Shown: positions 21,025 through 31,817, counted from the first letter of the stretch. The stretch is DNA of 64,000 nt from Eutreptiella sp. 'Long Island Sound 2002' (GCA_964036045.1 OZ038379.1:120219206-120283205), one strand, 5' to 3'. Numbers and translations are program-made. The notes: generated by a model from the sequence alone, not told the origin.

Positions 21025-21770
21025 CTACCGCCTCCTGAAGCTTGCAACATCCTCAGTTCGGTTAGGCACAGTAAATAGATAGGCACAAGGAGGTTGGTTT
21101 TCCTTCTTCCGCTGGGACAGAGTCTGAGCATGCGTTGGTAGCTGTCCCTCTTTGTTCTCAACGAGGTAGGAGCGAAAGATGGGGTTGATACTCCCATCTG
21201 GCTGTATAAGGGCGGACATGGGTTCCCAGGACGACTCAGATAGGGTAAGGAATTTCCAGCCCTGTTTATACTCTTGGCGGGCAATACCTGCAACCACGTA
21301 GTAGCCAGCGACTGCCATCTCATCCGCACTCATTTCTTCGAGTTCGTCTGCCCCCTCAGGGCTGGCAGCGTTCTCTAGGTCGATACGCTCGACCTGACTG
21401 TCGCTGAGGCGCCACTCATCACAAGACAAATCATCGGAGGAGTGATGGTGCCTCAACTGCTTGGGAGCACAAAGCAGTTCACCACCTAGACGTGGACTGC
21501 ACCTGACTTGGATTCTAGATCCATCTATCTTGATGATAAGATAGGGCCCAAAGAAAGGGTCCTGTAGGCAGTTACGGGGCTAGGAGGGTAGTCGTGAATG
21601 GTGAACCAAAACAAGGACACCAACCTTGAAACTGGCCGGTCGCCATAGGCGATTTCGTCCCCTTACTTCACGTTCACGGATGTTCCTGAGGTTAGTCCCA
21701 GCCTGGTTAGCCATTGACTGCTTGTGTTCCAGCCAATCCCCAACTGGGCTCTTGAAGTCCTCATCAAAGG
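21025..21770 (-). pseudogene. Integrase GPY/F module and chromodomain, family A
   Basis: In minus order, a segment near 21560 encodes PFFGPYLIIKIDG, the GPY/F module that follows the integrase core in chromoviruses. An acidic linker follows (ERIDLENAASPEGADELEE). A chromodomain-like fold comes next: YYVVAGIARQEYKQGWKFL, then SSWEPMSALI (the W-E-P block) and FRSYLVENKEG. The domain is thought to read methylated histone H3 and bias integration to heterochromatin. A stop sits upstream of the GPY/F module, so it is no longer joined to the core. Confidence 0.75.
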
Positions 21771-21774
21771 AGGT

Positions 21775-22423
21775 TTACAAAAACCAAGCAAGTCGTCCTC
21801 CATGAAACAGCTCCTCGGGGGTGAGAGCTGTAGAAGAGCTCCTCTGAGAGCTTATGGTCAAAGCTGCCCAGGGCACCAGGCGTCCCAAATCTTTGGTACG
21901 CTCCTTTTTCATCAGGATTCGCAGGTTCTGTTCCACCACACCGTTTTGCCTCTCGCAAAGAGGATTAGACGTGTGGGTATAAGGCACACCTGTGGTTACC
22001 TCAACATTGAGGGCGTTCAGCATTCGCTTGTACCATCCTGTGTCAGTGCGGATGCGTACATCCTCATCAGAGTGCACCTGTTTAGGTGCTCCGTATGGTT
22101 CGAACCATTGTTCCACCAACATTTTCAGTCTGCTCACCTGTGATTTTCTTATTGCAAGGGAACACACAGGTGAAGCGGGACAGGCCACTGGTTACCACTA
22201 GGCAACTATCATAGCCGCCGAAGCGAGGTAGGCTGTGGATGAAATCCACGTAGAGATAAGAGTTAGTACAATGGGGTATGGGTGAGCTGGAAATCAGTCC
22301 CCTATCCCTACTATCGTTCTGCTTGCTGGCATGACAGCCACAAGCATCAACAATGTTCTGCATACGAGACCTCAGTTCAGTCAGGCTTAGACCGGAGTTG
22401 AAACACTCATGAAAGAAGTCCAC
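21775..22423 (-). pseudogene. Integrase catalytic core, family A
   Basis: Two frames together give the RNase-H-fold integrase: an N-terminal His/Cys region (SRMQNIVDACGCHASK), PRFGGYDSCLVVTSGLSRF around the first catalytic Asp, APKQVHSDEDVRI with the second Asp, and NPLCERQNGVVEQNLRIL with the catalytic Glu. Integrase inserts the cDNA into the host genome. A frameshift near 22100-22190 separates the first Asp from the rest, and the N-terminal zinc finger is incomplete. Confidence 0.8.
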
Positions 22424-22489
22424 CTACCGATTAGCGCCAGTGTGACCTGAGCTGAGATGGGACCACTGTAGACACCCATCGAGTCGTGC

Positions 22490-22947
22490 CTAAGGCACAA
22501 CTATACCATCCTGGTAGAAGAGGTTCTGGTTATTTTTATACCACTGGTGCCCGTCAATGACATGGGGTTCGTGACCAGTGCTGAGGGTCTGGAGAATATC
22601 TTTATATTCTGACTGATAGTCAGTTAGGCTCCATCCCTCGAAGATTCCAGCTGTGCGCATGGACAGGTACAGCTGGTGGTTCATACGCTCGAAAGCCTCT
22701 TTGGCAAGAGCCTCAGAGCTCTGACGAATAAGCGCATCGAAGTTGTTACGCGATATGTAGTCAGAAAGTCCATTTTTATGCCAGGGATATGATGGACTGT
22801 CAGCCTGAACTGACTGAGGTAAGTCCACCACCGTTTTAGTTTCGCTTTCTCTGGTGGTGGGCCTTTCTGAAAGGACTTCACCGGTTCCTGGTCACAGAGC
22901 AAGACAATAGGGTTGGATCCCAATAGTTGGGACTGGGATGATGGCAC
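22490..22947 (-). pseudogene. RNase H end and spacer, family A
   Basis: Frames 22681-22947 and 22490-22831 encode the C-terminal part of RNase H (KLKRWWTYLSQFRLTVHHIPG, matching the RW...L..FDL.V.Y.PG pattern, then DFLTTYRVTT) and a spacer (RMNHQLYLSMRTAGIFEGW). The spacer precedes the integrase zinc region. The frame change around 22700-22830 breaks it. Upstream the DVGGDGTIYQWQEL block (near 23140-23190) is the start of the same RNase H. Confidence 0.6.
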
Positions 22948-23010
22948 CAGCGTACCGGCCAGGAGCTCCTGGTCGTGGTTGCTGTAATTGGAACGCGCCT
23001 GGTTCCATTT

Positions 23011-24229
23011 TCAGTTCCAGTAACCTAGTGGTACAAGTCGCCACTCACCGGAGGGATAGTCGTGCTTCAGGGAACCATCACGGTTCAGTCCGGTGCTGCA
23101 GTAATGGCAATGAATAAGTTCGGCTGGGTTAAGTTCTTGCCATTGGTATATTGTTCCATCCCCCCCTACATCAATGGCATCAGTGATCAGGACTATCTGA
23201 CCCTTAGGGCGGGGTACCCCCAGGCAGTTGGAGGAGGCAATTTTCTTCTTCAACTCCTGGAAACATTCCTTCCCTCTGGCGGTCCACCTCCAGGGAGTAG
23301 GTTTCTTGATTCGGTCAGTGAGGGGGGCAGAAGAGTAAGTAAAATTGTGGATGTGTCGCCTATAGAAGTTACAGGCGCCCACAAAACTCCTCACGTTGTG
23401 TAGACCCTTCTTAGGGTGATCGCGAATCTGCATGTCCTTTAGGGGCTGCATCTTAGACGCGGCTGGTTTCCACCAGCCATACCCCACATCGAACCTCAAA
23501 TACTCCATCTCCTCTTTCATGAACTCACATTTTTCGAGTTTGATTCGAAGATGGTTCTCCTGAGAAACAAGAAAAAGGTCACGGAGGAGAAGGACATGGT
23601 GCTCTTGGGTATTGGTACCCAAACTCTCGTCATTGATGTGGTCCTCCATTTCTGCCCCTCGGGAAATCAACTCCTGTACAAGAGGTCTGCACCTCCCCAT
23701 GTACAGAATTTTGTTCATCGGTTCTTGCAAGAGTGCCGGGGCGTTGGCCACCCCAAAAGGCATGACCTTCCATTTAAACACACAACCCTTAGGGGTTGGA
23801 AAGGCCAGCAGTTCCTGAGCTGCGGCTGTTAGGTCAACCTGCCAAATACCACTGCGTTTGTCCATTTTGGTTTTGTACCGGCATTTGGCAATACGCTCCA
23901 GGGTGTTTCTCATGTTGGGAATACTCCCCGAGTGGTTTTGGGTTTTCATGATGACTTCACCATAGTCAACAACTAGTCCAGGGCAGTCGATCCAGGTTTA
24001 GCAACAAGGAAGCAGGGACTGCAGTGATGGGGGTAGTCAACCTTCTTATATTCTTCAACGAGGCCAGCTCAATGCATTCCTGGATCTGGCGTTCGATTTC
24101 CCCAACCTGTTCCTGAGGTGCGGGATAGGGACGACGTCTCACTCGCGTCTTCTCCGATTCAGGTTTCAGTTTCAGGTCCATCGGGACCAGCTTTTTGCAT
24201 GACAGGGGAGGTGCCGAACACCTCGTCAT
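23011..24229 (-). pseudogene. Reverse transcriptase, family A
   Basis: The N-terminal part is in frame 23966-24229 (KPESEKTRVRRRPYPAPQEQ, IERQIQECIE). Palm and thumb are in frame 23011-23949: KTKMDKRSGIWQVDL, KWKVMPFGVANAPALLQE, then EDHINDESLG where the YxDD box is expected, KLEKCEFM, DVGYGWWKPAASK and the RSFVGACNFYRR connection. The catalytic box reads H-I-N-D near 23629-23640, so the first Asp of the DD pair is Asn. That alone should abolish polymerase activity. Confidence 0.85.
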
Positions 24230-24929
24230 AGGTCAGTAGCAGTTTCCTCAGTTGGGGGTCAAGGTTCAGACTCTCGATTTTATGCCGGAAATCCTCCTCA
24301 TCATGGAGGTTGCTCCTACCACGCTCATTCTTTTTCTGCCGATCAGCAGTTTCGGCAGCTACTGAGCTATCATCCCACTCAGGGGAACATTGTTGACCAT
24401 AGTGCAGAGAATACACTACGGGTATCTCAGGGTCAGGTAGCGTGTAGGACTCATCGTCCTCCTCAGACCAGATGGAGGATTTCCAGGTCTGTCTGAGGTA
24501 TTGCAGCCGTTCCTGGCGCTCAATACTGTCGGCCCTCAGATACAACAGTGATCGGAGTTCCTGAGTGTAATGCTCTGACGGTGGCATGTTATTAGAAGCA
24601 AGCCGTGCTAGAGCGTCAGGACTCTGAGCCACGGGTTCACTTGAGCAAGTATGCTGCATGTGCAGCACGGGTTGCCCAACAGGGGAAGTTGGTTCTGAGG
24701 TAGACTCCAAGTCTACCTCCTCCAGCGACAGCTGGGCCAAGAAGGCACTGTGTTTGAGTTCAACACAGCTGGGATCAACAGGGGGAATAGAGCTGGCGAT
24801 GTCAGACAGTTGGTCGTCAGCATCCTCCTTCACAGCAGCAGGTTCCAGATTGCCATCAGGGGATTCACACCCTGTAAGTGTGGCTGAAAGGTGCCCAGGA
24901 GATCGTTTTTTGAGATCAAAAAGGGTCAA
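24159..24929 (-). pseudogene. Acidic linker between methyltransferase-like domain and RT, family A
   Basis: This 256-codon open frame is strongly acidic (SEEDDESYTLPDPEIP; KEDADDQLSDIAS) and ends in KLLLTYDEVFGTSPV, which is the conserved lead-in to Ty3-type RT. No catalytic motif is visible. Element B has a comparable acidic spacer split across 33197-33702 and 36994-37329, and element D has one at pol residues 421-580. A long acidic spacer here is therefore a shared trait. Confidence 0.55.
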
Positions 24930-24975
24930 GCCACCATTTTAGGCCATGATCTCATTCAGTAGCACTTGGTCCAGA

Positions 24976-25471
24976 TCACACAGGGGTACAGGGTCGAGGG
25001 ATCCATTGGCATGCTGTGTCTGAATCCTCAGGCACATAGATGGGACCTTCGGTGAGTTGCACTTTTCCCACAGTCATTCGGTCCAGCAGTTGGCGCCAAT
25101 GAGCGTGTTCACCTGAACAACCCCAGTCAGGGGTACACATGACAACCCTTCGTCCCTCATAAGCAATTTTGGTTAGAACCTTCGCGAGCAGGCAGAAGGG
25201 AGGGTAGGCATACGCTAGGCCCATTGCTTTCCAGAAGAAACGGAAAGCGTTATTCATATGTTTGGAGCAATACAACTGCATGATGTGCTGTTGTTGGCTC
25301 GCGAACAATTCTATCTGGATCTCATCCAGGGATACCTGCAGGGCCGCCAGTCCACTTGGAAGAATGTGACGAGCCAATTGGTAGTTTTCAGTACGATAGT
25401 TACTCTTTGCTGTGTAGCGCAGCCCAGACTCTTTTCGTCCTGACAGCTCGAAAGGTACGGAGAACAGCCCA
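24976..25471 (-). pseudogene. Methyltransferase-like domain, family A
   Basis: The frame 24976-25377 encodes SLDEIQIELFASQQQHIMQL, then AMGLAYAYPPFCLLAKVLTK, then RRVVMCTPDWGC and HWRQLLDRMTVGKVQL. This closely follows the DLFAS...YAFPPFxLI..VL.KI...VVVxPxWP...W..LL layout of the module found in DIRS-type elements. Of the copies in this window it keeps the most canonical tetrapeptide (YPPF). It lies between protease and acidic linker. The upstream side is cut by the TIR insertion at 25472-26744. Confidence 0.7.
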
Positions 25472-26744
25472 CACCTATGATTTTAGCAGCTGTTTTTTCC
25501 CAAAATTCAAAGTCATGCATTTTCAGAACAACGATATCAAACTGTACACAGTGGTACTGTTGTTTTTGTGTTTTCTCAAAATTTCAACAAAATTATGCTG
25601 TCGCTGGAGCTGGAGACGCAGATCAACTGTCAACCACTGCCGTGTACGCGAGTTTCAGATTCCCGACCGCCGTGCGCAATAGAAAATCGCCAAAAAGTCC
25701 ACTTTTTTTCGCAGTTGGAAGCAAAGTAAAGGCATGAGCGTGTCCCCGAGATCAATACCTTGCTGCTGACCTAAAAAAATCCAGATTGGAAGGCACATAT
25801 TTTGAGAAATTCACACTTTTCTAGCCAAAAACCACTCTTTTTCATGGTTTTAGGGTCTATGGAGGCCATGTAGAGGGCCTTACAGGGCTGGAAGAGGTGG
25901 TATAGAGGTGATATATGAACAAATTGTTATCACCATTGGTAGGAGCAAGCAGCTGAACCACCCCCCCTCCTGATTGGAGGGTGCTCGTTGCAAAAAAGCG
26001 AAATACGCCAAAGAACTACATAAAATATGATAGTATGTGCATAAGAATGGGATGAGCGATGAACATTTGAGGTGTTTTTGGCCCTATTTTGCACCGTTTG
26101 TGGTCCATTTCCATATGGTTCATAGGTAGGCTTTTGCGTGCCTATCACCGTACACACACATGTTTGAAGCTTAGGTTGTTATTTTTGGGGAACAATGGGG
26201 TAGGAGGAAGCCCCCCCCCTGCTATTTGGGGGGTGTATAATTAAAACAAAAGGTTACTTTTGGTCTTTTTGGGTACAAAACCTATTTTCATGGTTTTTTC
26301 GTGCCTATACTATACTATACAGGTACACTGCTGTGCAGCATTGTTCTGCTGCACCACCCCAGAGCAGACAAAAATACTCCAAAATAGGCCGAATTCCAGG
26401 GTTTTTGATGGTTTGGGAGAAAGCTCGGGTGGGAGGAACCCCCCCATCCCTATTTTGGGGCCAGAGAATCCAAAGAAAATTAGAATTTCTGTCGAAAATC
26501 CTCTATAGGCAGGTACACTGGTGTGCAGCACTGTTCTGCAGGACCAGCCCAGAGCAGGTAAAAATACCCCAACATAGGCCAAATTTCAAGGTTTTTGATA
26601 TTTTTGGACAAAATTCTGGTAGGAGGACCCCCCCCCCCTATTTTGGGGCCGTAGAAACCAAAAAAAAAGGTCATTTCTGGCGAAAAACTCCTTTTTGTCG
26701 ACTTTTTGAATTTCGGGAAAAAACAGCTGCTAAAATCATAGGTG
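25472..26744. mobile_element. 1.27-kb TIR element inserted in family-A pol
   Basis: The ends are 40-bp terminal inverted repeats starting CACCTATGATTTTA, with one mismatch over the first 40 bases (25472-25511 and 26705-26744). Flanks ACAGCCCA and ACTGCCAA agree at 6 of 8 positions and may be a decayed 8-bp target-site duplication. There is no transposase ORF. The interior holds two ~190-bp tandem units (about 26318-26700) built around GTACACTG(C/G)TGTGCAGCA and CCCCCTATTTTGGGGCC, plus weaker related units upstream. It is a non-autonomous, MITE-like element that splits the protease from the methyltransferase-like domain. Confidence 0.85.
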
Positions 26745-27080
26745 ACTGCCAAAGTCGCAGTTTAGAGAATAGAGGCGTTGCAGAGACAACATTTTTACCT
26801 GGGGGTTTCCTCGCAGGAACTCGGTGCCAATGACGATGTCAAAGGCGTCAGTGTCCAACACTCTGCAGTGTTGCGTCACAGTCTCGTCGCCAAGACAAAA
26901 AGACACATCGTCACCCCCCAAGGAATGGATGGTCCGCCCATCCCCTACTCTTATGGCCACTGTCTTAGTTTTCTTGAAAGTCCTTAGCAGGCGCCGGGCA
27001 ACTAAAGAGAGTGCTGCGCCGGTGTCAAGCACTGCTCGAAAAAATTGTTCCCCGATTTTCACGAGGATCCAGAAAACCAA
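26745..27080 (-). pseudogene. Aspartic protease, family A
   Basis: FWILVKIGEQFFRAVLDTGAALSL carries the D-T-G active site, followed by VARRLLRTF, a flap-like IRVGDGRTIHSLGG, and DAFDIVIGTEFLRGN, the second conserved block (hydrophobic-G-x-x-F-L). Length and motif spacing are those of a retropepsin monomer, which would work as a dimer. Its C-terminal junction to the next domain is interrupted by the TIR element. Confidence 0.85.
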
Positions 27081-27432
27081 GTTCTCCTCTTCAGAGCCGT
27101 CCGCCTACTCCTCAGAGGTGAATTTCAGATCAATCCCAGCAGCCATGAGAGACTTGGCTATCCAGGCCAGTCGCCTCTTCTTGGAGTTAGACTCCTCAGG
27201 GGGAGCGTTATCCGCCTGTTGGCGTTTCTTGGGGTAAGCAGCGGCAGGAGAGGGAGAAGTGACGGGCGCTGATGAGCGCCTCTGGGGGTTGGGGATTCCA
27301 CCCTTGCCACCCCCCTTGCCTCCTCTTTTACCACCCTTGTCCCCATTCTGGGGAGTTCTGGTGGCCGTTTGGGCATGTGGAGTTCAGCCTCCTGCCGTTT
27401 TTGTTTGTCACTCTCACGTTTTTGATGTGACA

Positions 27433-28908
27433 TTAGTCCTCGTAGTGACGACGTTTGCCACAGTACCCACAAGTGATGGTACACCTGAAATGATCCTGAT
27501 GGGTCACTGTTTTCCCATCCTTAGTGTGCTGCTGTCGTTTCAGTTGCAGCACAAAACCACTGCGATGGTCGCAGTCAGGGGCATGACAGGGTCCTCCCTT
27601 GTCATTAACAGGTTTACAGTAGAAGAGTGGGGGTGCACCGGTTTCAGGTTTAACGTCACTCATGGCACCCAGGTTACCCCCCCCTTTACCACCACCCTTG
27701 TTGGCGTTAGTGGGACTTTTGGGCCCTTTTCCTTCGCCACGTTCAGGGGCAGGGGTGGCACCTCTACCCAGGTGTCTCTTGAGGAATGTTTCCATCTGGG
27801 AGTCATTTTCCTGCTCAAGGGCCAGTTCGATGAGCAGGTCCACAAGATCATTGTACGCATGGGTCCGACTCTTCCTCTCTGAGGTGGAGCGGCAATCGTC
27901 CCACGTACGTGTAGGGATTTTACTCACGAGCCACAGGTGGGGTTCCGTGGGTCCATAGGAACCTAGGTTCATTTGTGAGAACAGATACTCCGGGTCGCAC
28001 ACATATTCAGAGACTGGCGCAGCAGAGGGAAATTCAGGGAGCATAGGGAGCTCCTCAATCGCTGTGCCAACACTGAGGTCTGTTTCATAGACCGGGATGG
28101 TTTTCTCCAATCTTTGGAGAACCTCAGCCCAAGTAGAACAGGTTTTTACAATCTGCTTCACCTGTGTTTGCAAAAATTTTTTTTTGCATGAGCGTTTCAG
28201 AAGAGAACATTTATAGGCCACATCCACATGTGATTGGCCGGTGAGTAAAAGAAACTCGGCGAATTCTTCTGCCAATTCGGGCAGGTTTTTAAGGTCGAAC
28301 TCCGGCAACTCCAGCTGAATGTTTGCCTGGTCAATTGGTTTGCCAGTCTTCCCACCCCCTGAGGTTGGGTCTGAAGGGGGGGCTGGTCTGCCAGCAACTG
28401 GTGCCAGAGCTGTTAGCCTCTTTTCCCCCATCTCTGTCATGGGTACGCCCTGTAGCCCAGCGATGGGGACTGTCCGTGTTCGGGGTTGAAAAGGGCTGGG
28501 GCATGTGACCTTGGTTAGTAACCTGGAAACCCTTGATCGTTTGAGATCATCAGCGAGCGTTCTCCATCGGGGGGAAGGTGAGGCCAACGCCGGCTTGGGT
28601 AAGGGTTCAGTGATACCCAATTTTTCCCTGACAGCCTCAGACAGGGCTGTCACATCTGGATATTCGGACTAAGATAGCAGCTTGGCCAGTAGATCGGCCG
28701 TACAGTCCAGGGCACCATAGGTTGGCCCTGGGAGATGGGAATCCTGCACATAAGCTGGACACACTCCGGGGGTCCTGATGGTTGTTGGGAGCTCTGGACG
28801 CCAAGCTGACCCTCTCGGTCGCCTGGGTAGAGATACAGTGTCGGCCAGATCCGTAGGTGGGCCGGAGTAATGATAGGAACCCATGTCCGTATGTGGTGGG
28901 GACCCCAA
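27433..28908 (-). pseudogene. Gag, family A
   Basis: One reading frame runs from about 28908 to the zinc knuckle near 27433. It carries a TAG at 28669-28671 (after LLAKLLS) and a TAA at 27433-27435. Matrix/capsid-like sequence includes LELPEFDLKNLPELAEEFAE, KKKFLQTQVKQIVKTC, LVSKIPTRTWDDC and NDLVDLLIELALEQEN. A Gly/Lys-rich hinge and a CX2C-like PCHAPDCDHRSG segment follow, then CGYCGKRRHYED. Element B continues with E-C and completes a CX2CX4HX4C knuckle. In A the Glu codon is TAA, so the RNA-binding knuckle is truncated just before its last Cys. Confidence 0.8.
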
Positions 28909-29335
28909 GGCATCGAGAGGTTCCTCTCCATCTTCCCCTTGGACGGACTTGTAGTACTCTTCGTGCAGCAGCTTTTCGTCTATTCTCCTTTCAGTTCGTC
29001 TTGTTCTTCAGAGCCTCCCACTGCCGTAGACAAAGATGCAGGGCAGGCTGAGCGGGAAGTGGAGACAGCAACTCGCCTGCGGAGGCGCTGCAGGCTAAAG
29101 GTATTTCTCTGGGCGCTTCTTGTTCCGCCCTTCTGTGACCTGCATCTTTTTGAGACCCAGATGCAACTCTGAGCTTGGGCTCACTCATTGAGACGCGCCC
29201 ACTGGTGCCCAGTGGTACTTGTACACTCCGATTTGGCCAATCCTGGAAGAGAGTTGCACTGATGGTGTGGAAAGTTTGTTTGCTGGATTTGGCTTGTGTA
29301 CTTCTCCCAGTCGGTTCGAAAGGTTCTCAAGGGAT

Positions 29336-29348
29336 GCCTCTGTTACCA
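29336..29348 (-). promoter_or_regulatory. Primer binding site, family A
   Basis: TGGTAACAGAGGC on the minus strand starts directly at the LTR edge. It differs slightly from TGGTATCAGAGC, the well-known primer site complementary to initiator-Met tRNA in many plant LTR retrotransposons. Its location right after the LTR supports the assignment and the minus orientation. Confidence 0.75.
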
Positions 29349-30050
29349 GAAAGATATCCTTGATTTATGCTCTAATAGTTTTGATGAGATCCTCGAAGTT
29401 TTGCTGTTGAAAAACAGGGCCAAAGCAGCAAGTAGAGCAAAAACAAGATGTGGATGAAATCAATGCATAGTTTTGAAATCCAGTGTATCACAGAAGGGCT
29501 GCACATAGACAAAGCAGGCTTGAGTGCAAAGATTCAATCACAAATGGATAAAACAAATGATTTTTATGTGAAAGCTGGCATGACTCAGGCCTCCAGGGTA
29601 GCACCAAGCACTTCATGTGCACCTTTTTGGATACAATTGGGTTGGTTAGGAATCTGGGGCATAGGAGGTAGGGAAGACACAGGATATGGGTTGGCAAGCA
29701 TGGCAAAGCAACGGAATTTAGGGTCAAAAAGTGGTAGAATCAGTTGACTATGGGGGTCTTGAGGTGGGGAACCACTGGGCTTAACCTACAAGGCCTTAGG
29801 CATGAAGTGCCTACTTTATGTTGGTATCACCTCCATGAAGGAAGATATCTCCGCTCAGTTGAGTGGTAGGGGCGACCTTCATGGGGGGCTAGGGTTATAA
29901 CCCTAGTTACGTTGAGAAAGTGTACTTTAAACTTCAAATAAGTGATAAACTTGATTACGTTGGTCTCAGCATCAACAAAAGGCTTTTAGGGTTGGCTTGG
30001 CCTGGATCTTGTCCCCGAAGGAAGACATGGTACTGACTTTTTCTTACTCT
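29349..30050 (-). repeat. Truncated family-A 5' LTR (3' ~700 bp)
   Basis: This matches the last ~700 bases of both full LTRs, including the AGGATATC end, a tract near 29475-29700 and the 18-bp palindrome at 29889-29906. Similarity stops near 30050, where unrelated coiled-coil ORF sequence begins. The upstream 2.5 kb of this LTR has been deleted or displaced. Confidence 0.8.
29889..29906. repeat. 18-bp perfect palindrome in LTR (copy 3)
   Basis: CTAGGGTTATAACCCTAG again, identical to the copies at 3211 and 17632. Confidence 0.85.
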
Positions 30051-30117
30051 GTATCCTCACACCTAGCCATTCCACCACACTCGCGAGGGTTTCCATGCTG
30101 CCCACGATCTCTGGGAC

Positions 30118-31038
30118 CTATGCATTCAAGGACCAGAGAGAGGCGTTGTGTTCTGCCACTCCATTTTCCACTGCTGTCAAATTCAAGTTCAGGGATGTGG
30201 ACACATCCGGAGCGCTCGGCGTCGCGGGGCCAGGCATTTGCTGCCGCCCCTTGACCAGTGCCAACTCCTGGCTGTTTTGTTGGATCTGTCTTTTCAAGGA
30301 TGCACATTGCCTGTCCAAATGGTGCACCTTTCTGGCTAATCGGTCCACTACCTCCACTTTCAGGCGATCTGATTCTGACTCTGCCAGGATGAGGCGACGG
30401 CGACAGTCCCTGATCTCCTCCAGGTTTTGACGTCTGAAACCCTCCAAGTTCACCCTCATCTCCCTCATGACTTCTGCTTTCCAGGAGGCTGTGTCCTCAC
30501 GCTGATTAGAAACTTGGCCCCGGAGGTCAACCACTTGTGTGTTCAGCCGGGCCACCTTGTGCCCGAGGGCTTTATTGGCGTCCTCGAACGAGGACCCCTT
30601 TGATGCACACCAGGGGCAACACCCGTCGCTGCCGGAGCACGAGTATGAGGGGGGCGGTTCACTGGCAGGCTCAGGACGCAGAGACGGCGTTCCTAGCCCT
30701 GAGGATGCGTCAGTCCCTCTTTCCAGAAAGGTGATGCCTTTGAGCGCTGTTCGCAAGGTTTGTTCACAGTATGTCAGGTGAGACGTTGTTCCTCGGATCG
30801 TGATGTTGCGCTCATCCAACAAGCCTGCTGTCCTGTCTACTCGTTCTATCACCCCCGCTTGTCTGATTTGAAAGTTCTGGTACTGACCTTCCAGGGACCC
30901 TACTCTGGGCTCCAAACCAGTGACCACACGTTGGAGAGTCGTGACCTGTTCAGCAGGGGCCAGGACCCTCCGGATGTCCGTCATCTCCGGCGCGATGCGC
31001 GCGAAGGCCATCGTGATTGTGGCCTCTTGGCGCGCCAC
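30118..31038 (-). CDS. Coiled-coil protein, unrecognised
   Basis: This 306-codon ORF has heptad-rich segments at both ends (LQRVVTGLEPRVGSLEGQYQ; HKVARLNTQVVDLRGQV; EEIRDCRRRLILAESESDRL; LARKVHHLDRQCASLKRQI). They are separated by a Pro/Ser/Cys-rich hinge (PEPASEPPPSYSCSGSDG). Long coiled coils are typical of LINE ORF1 proteins, some gags and structural proteins. I see no RNA-recognition motif or zinc knuckle. It is unusually intact for this window. The start is uncertain because frames upstream (31051-31817) look like the same protein shifted by indels. Confidence 0.5.
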   Translation of the reverse strand: MARQEATITMAFARIAPEMTDIRRVLAPAEQVTTLQRVVTGLEPRVGSLEGQYQNFQIRQAGVIERVDRTAGLLDERNITIRGTTSHLTYCEQTLRTALKGITFLERGTDASSGLGTPSLRPEPASEPPPSYSCSGSDGCCPWCASKGSSFEDANKALGHKVARLNTQVVDLRGQVSNQREDTASWKAEVMREMRVNLEGFRRQNLEEIRDCRRRLILAESESDRLKVEVVDRLARKVHHLDRQCASLKRQIQQNSQELALVKGRQQMPGPATPSAPDVSTSLNLNLTAVENGVAEHNASLWSLNA

Positions 31039-31050
31039 CGCGCGGACGCA

Positions 31051-31817
31051 TTACCCCAGGTTGTCAAGGGAGGAGGACATGTTGTTGATGTAGCCGCCAA
31101 GCTGCAGTCCGTGGGCATCGACGGAGGCCCGCACCTCGTCGATGGCCGCCTGGCAGCCCTTGATGTTTGCGTCCGCGCGCGTTGAGGACCCCCCCAGGCC
31201 GCTGTAGACGCGCTGCCGCCGCCACTTGTAGCAGCTCATTGACGCTGCGCTCCACCTTGGAGAAGGCGGCGTTGTGGGCCTCTTGCAGACCGCGACGATC
31301 ACGCCACAGGTCACCCATGTCCTGCTACACAGCCGTGACAGCGCTGCTTAGCGCCGTTGCGCCTCCTCTGATTGCCTGAAGATGGACAGTGATGCGTGCA
31401 AAGTGGTGGGCGTGAGTTCTCCACAGGTCAAATACTTGCTGTTCCCCGCTTCAGTTCCGATGGCAGCGGGTCTTTAACAGCCACCATGGCCTCACAGAGC
31501 TCTGTCACGCTGCCGTCTACTTGATGCAAGCGCTCCTGGAGGTCACCCGTATGGCTTATGGCCTGCCACTCATGAGGACACCCGTCTTGATCAGTCCAGC
31601 GTTGCCTTTCCACGCTGACGAGCACGGGAGCCGCAGACAAGCTTGGCGGCACTGATTCTTGCGGATCAGAACTTGCTGCCTTCACAGGGCTGGAGAGGAT
31701 CATCGGCTCCGCCGGAGCCTGTTTCCGTGCCCTAGGCTCATACAGCTTCAGCTGCAGCAGTTCAGGTTCACCGATGGTAACCATGGATTCATGAATTGAT
31801 GGACTCAGCAACAGCAC
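31051..31817 (-). pseudogene. Upstream, frame-broken part of the coiled-coil ORF
   Basis: Frames 31428-31817 (LLSPSIHESMVTIGEPELL; GDLQERLHQVDGSVTELCEAM) and 31051-31318 (IDEVRASVDAHGLQLGG; INNMSSSLDNLG) continue the coiled-coil character in the same orientation and abut the 306-codon ORF. They are most simply the N-terminal part of one longer protein broken by at least two indels. No function can be assigned. Confidence 0.4.

Noticed and set aside
1-21456. The two 3.2-kb LTRs as the pair of a single element
   Set aside because: They are in opposite orientation and differ by roughly 15-20%, so they are from separate insertions.
25464-26752. Firm 8-bp target-site duplication for the 1.27-kb TIR element
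   Set aside because: Only 6 of 8 bases agree, too weak to assign a superfamily.
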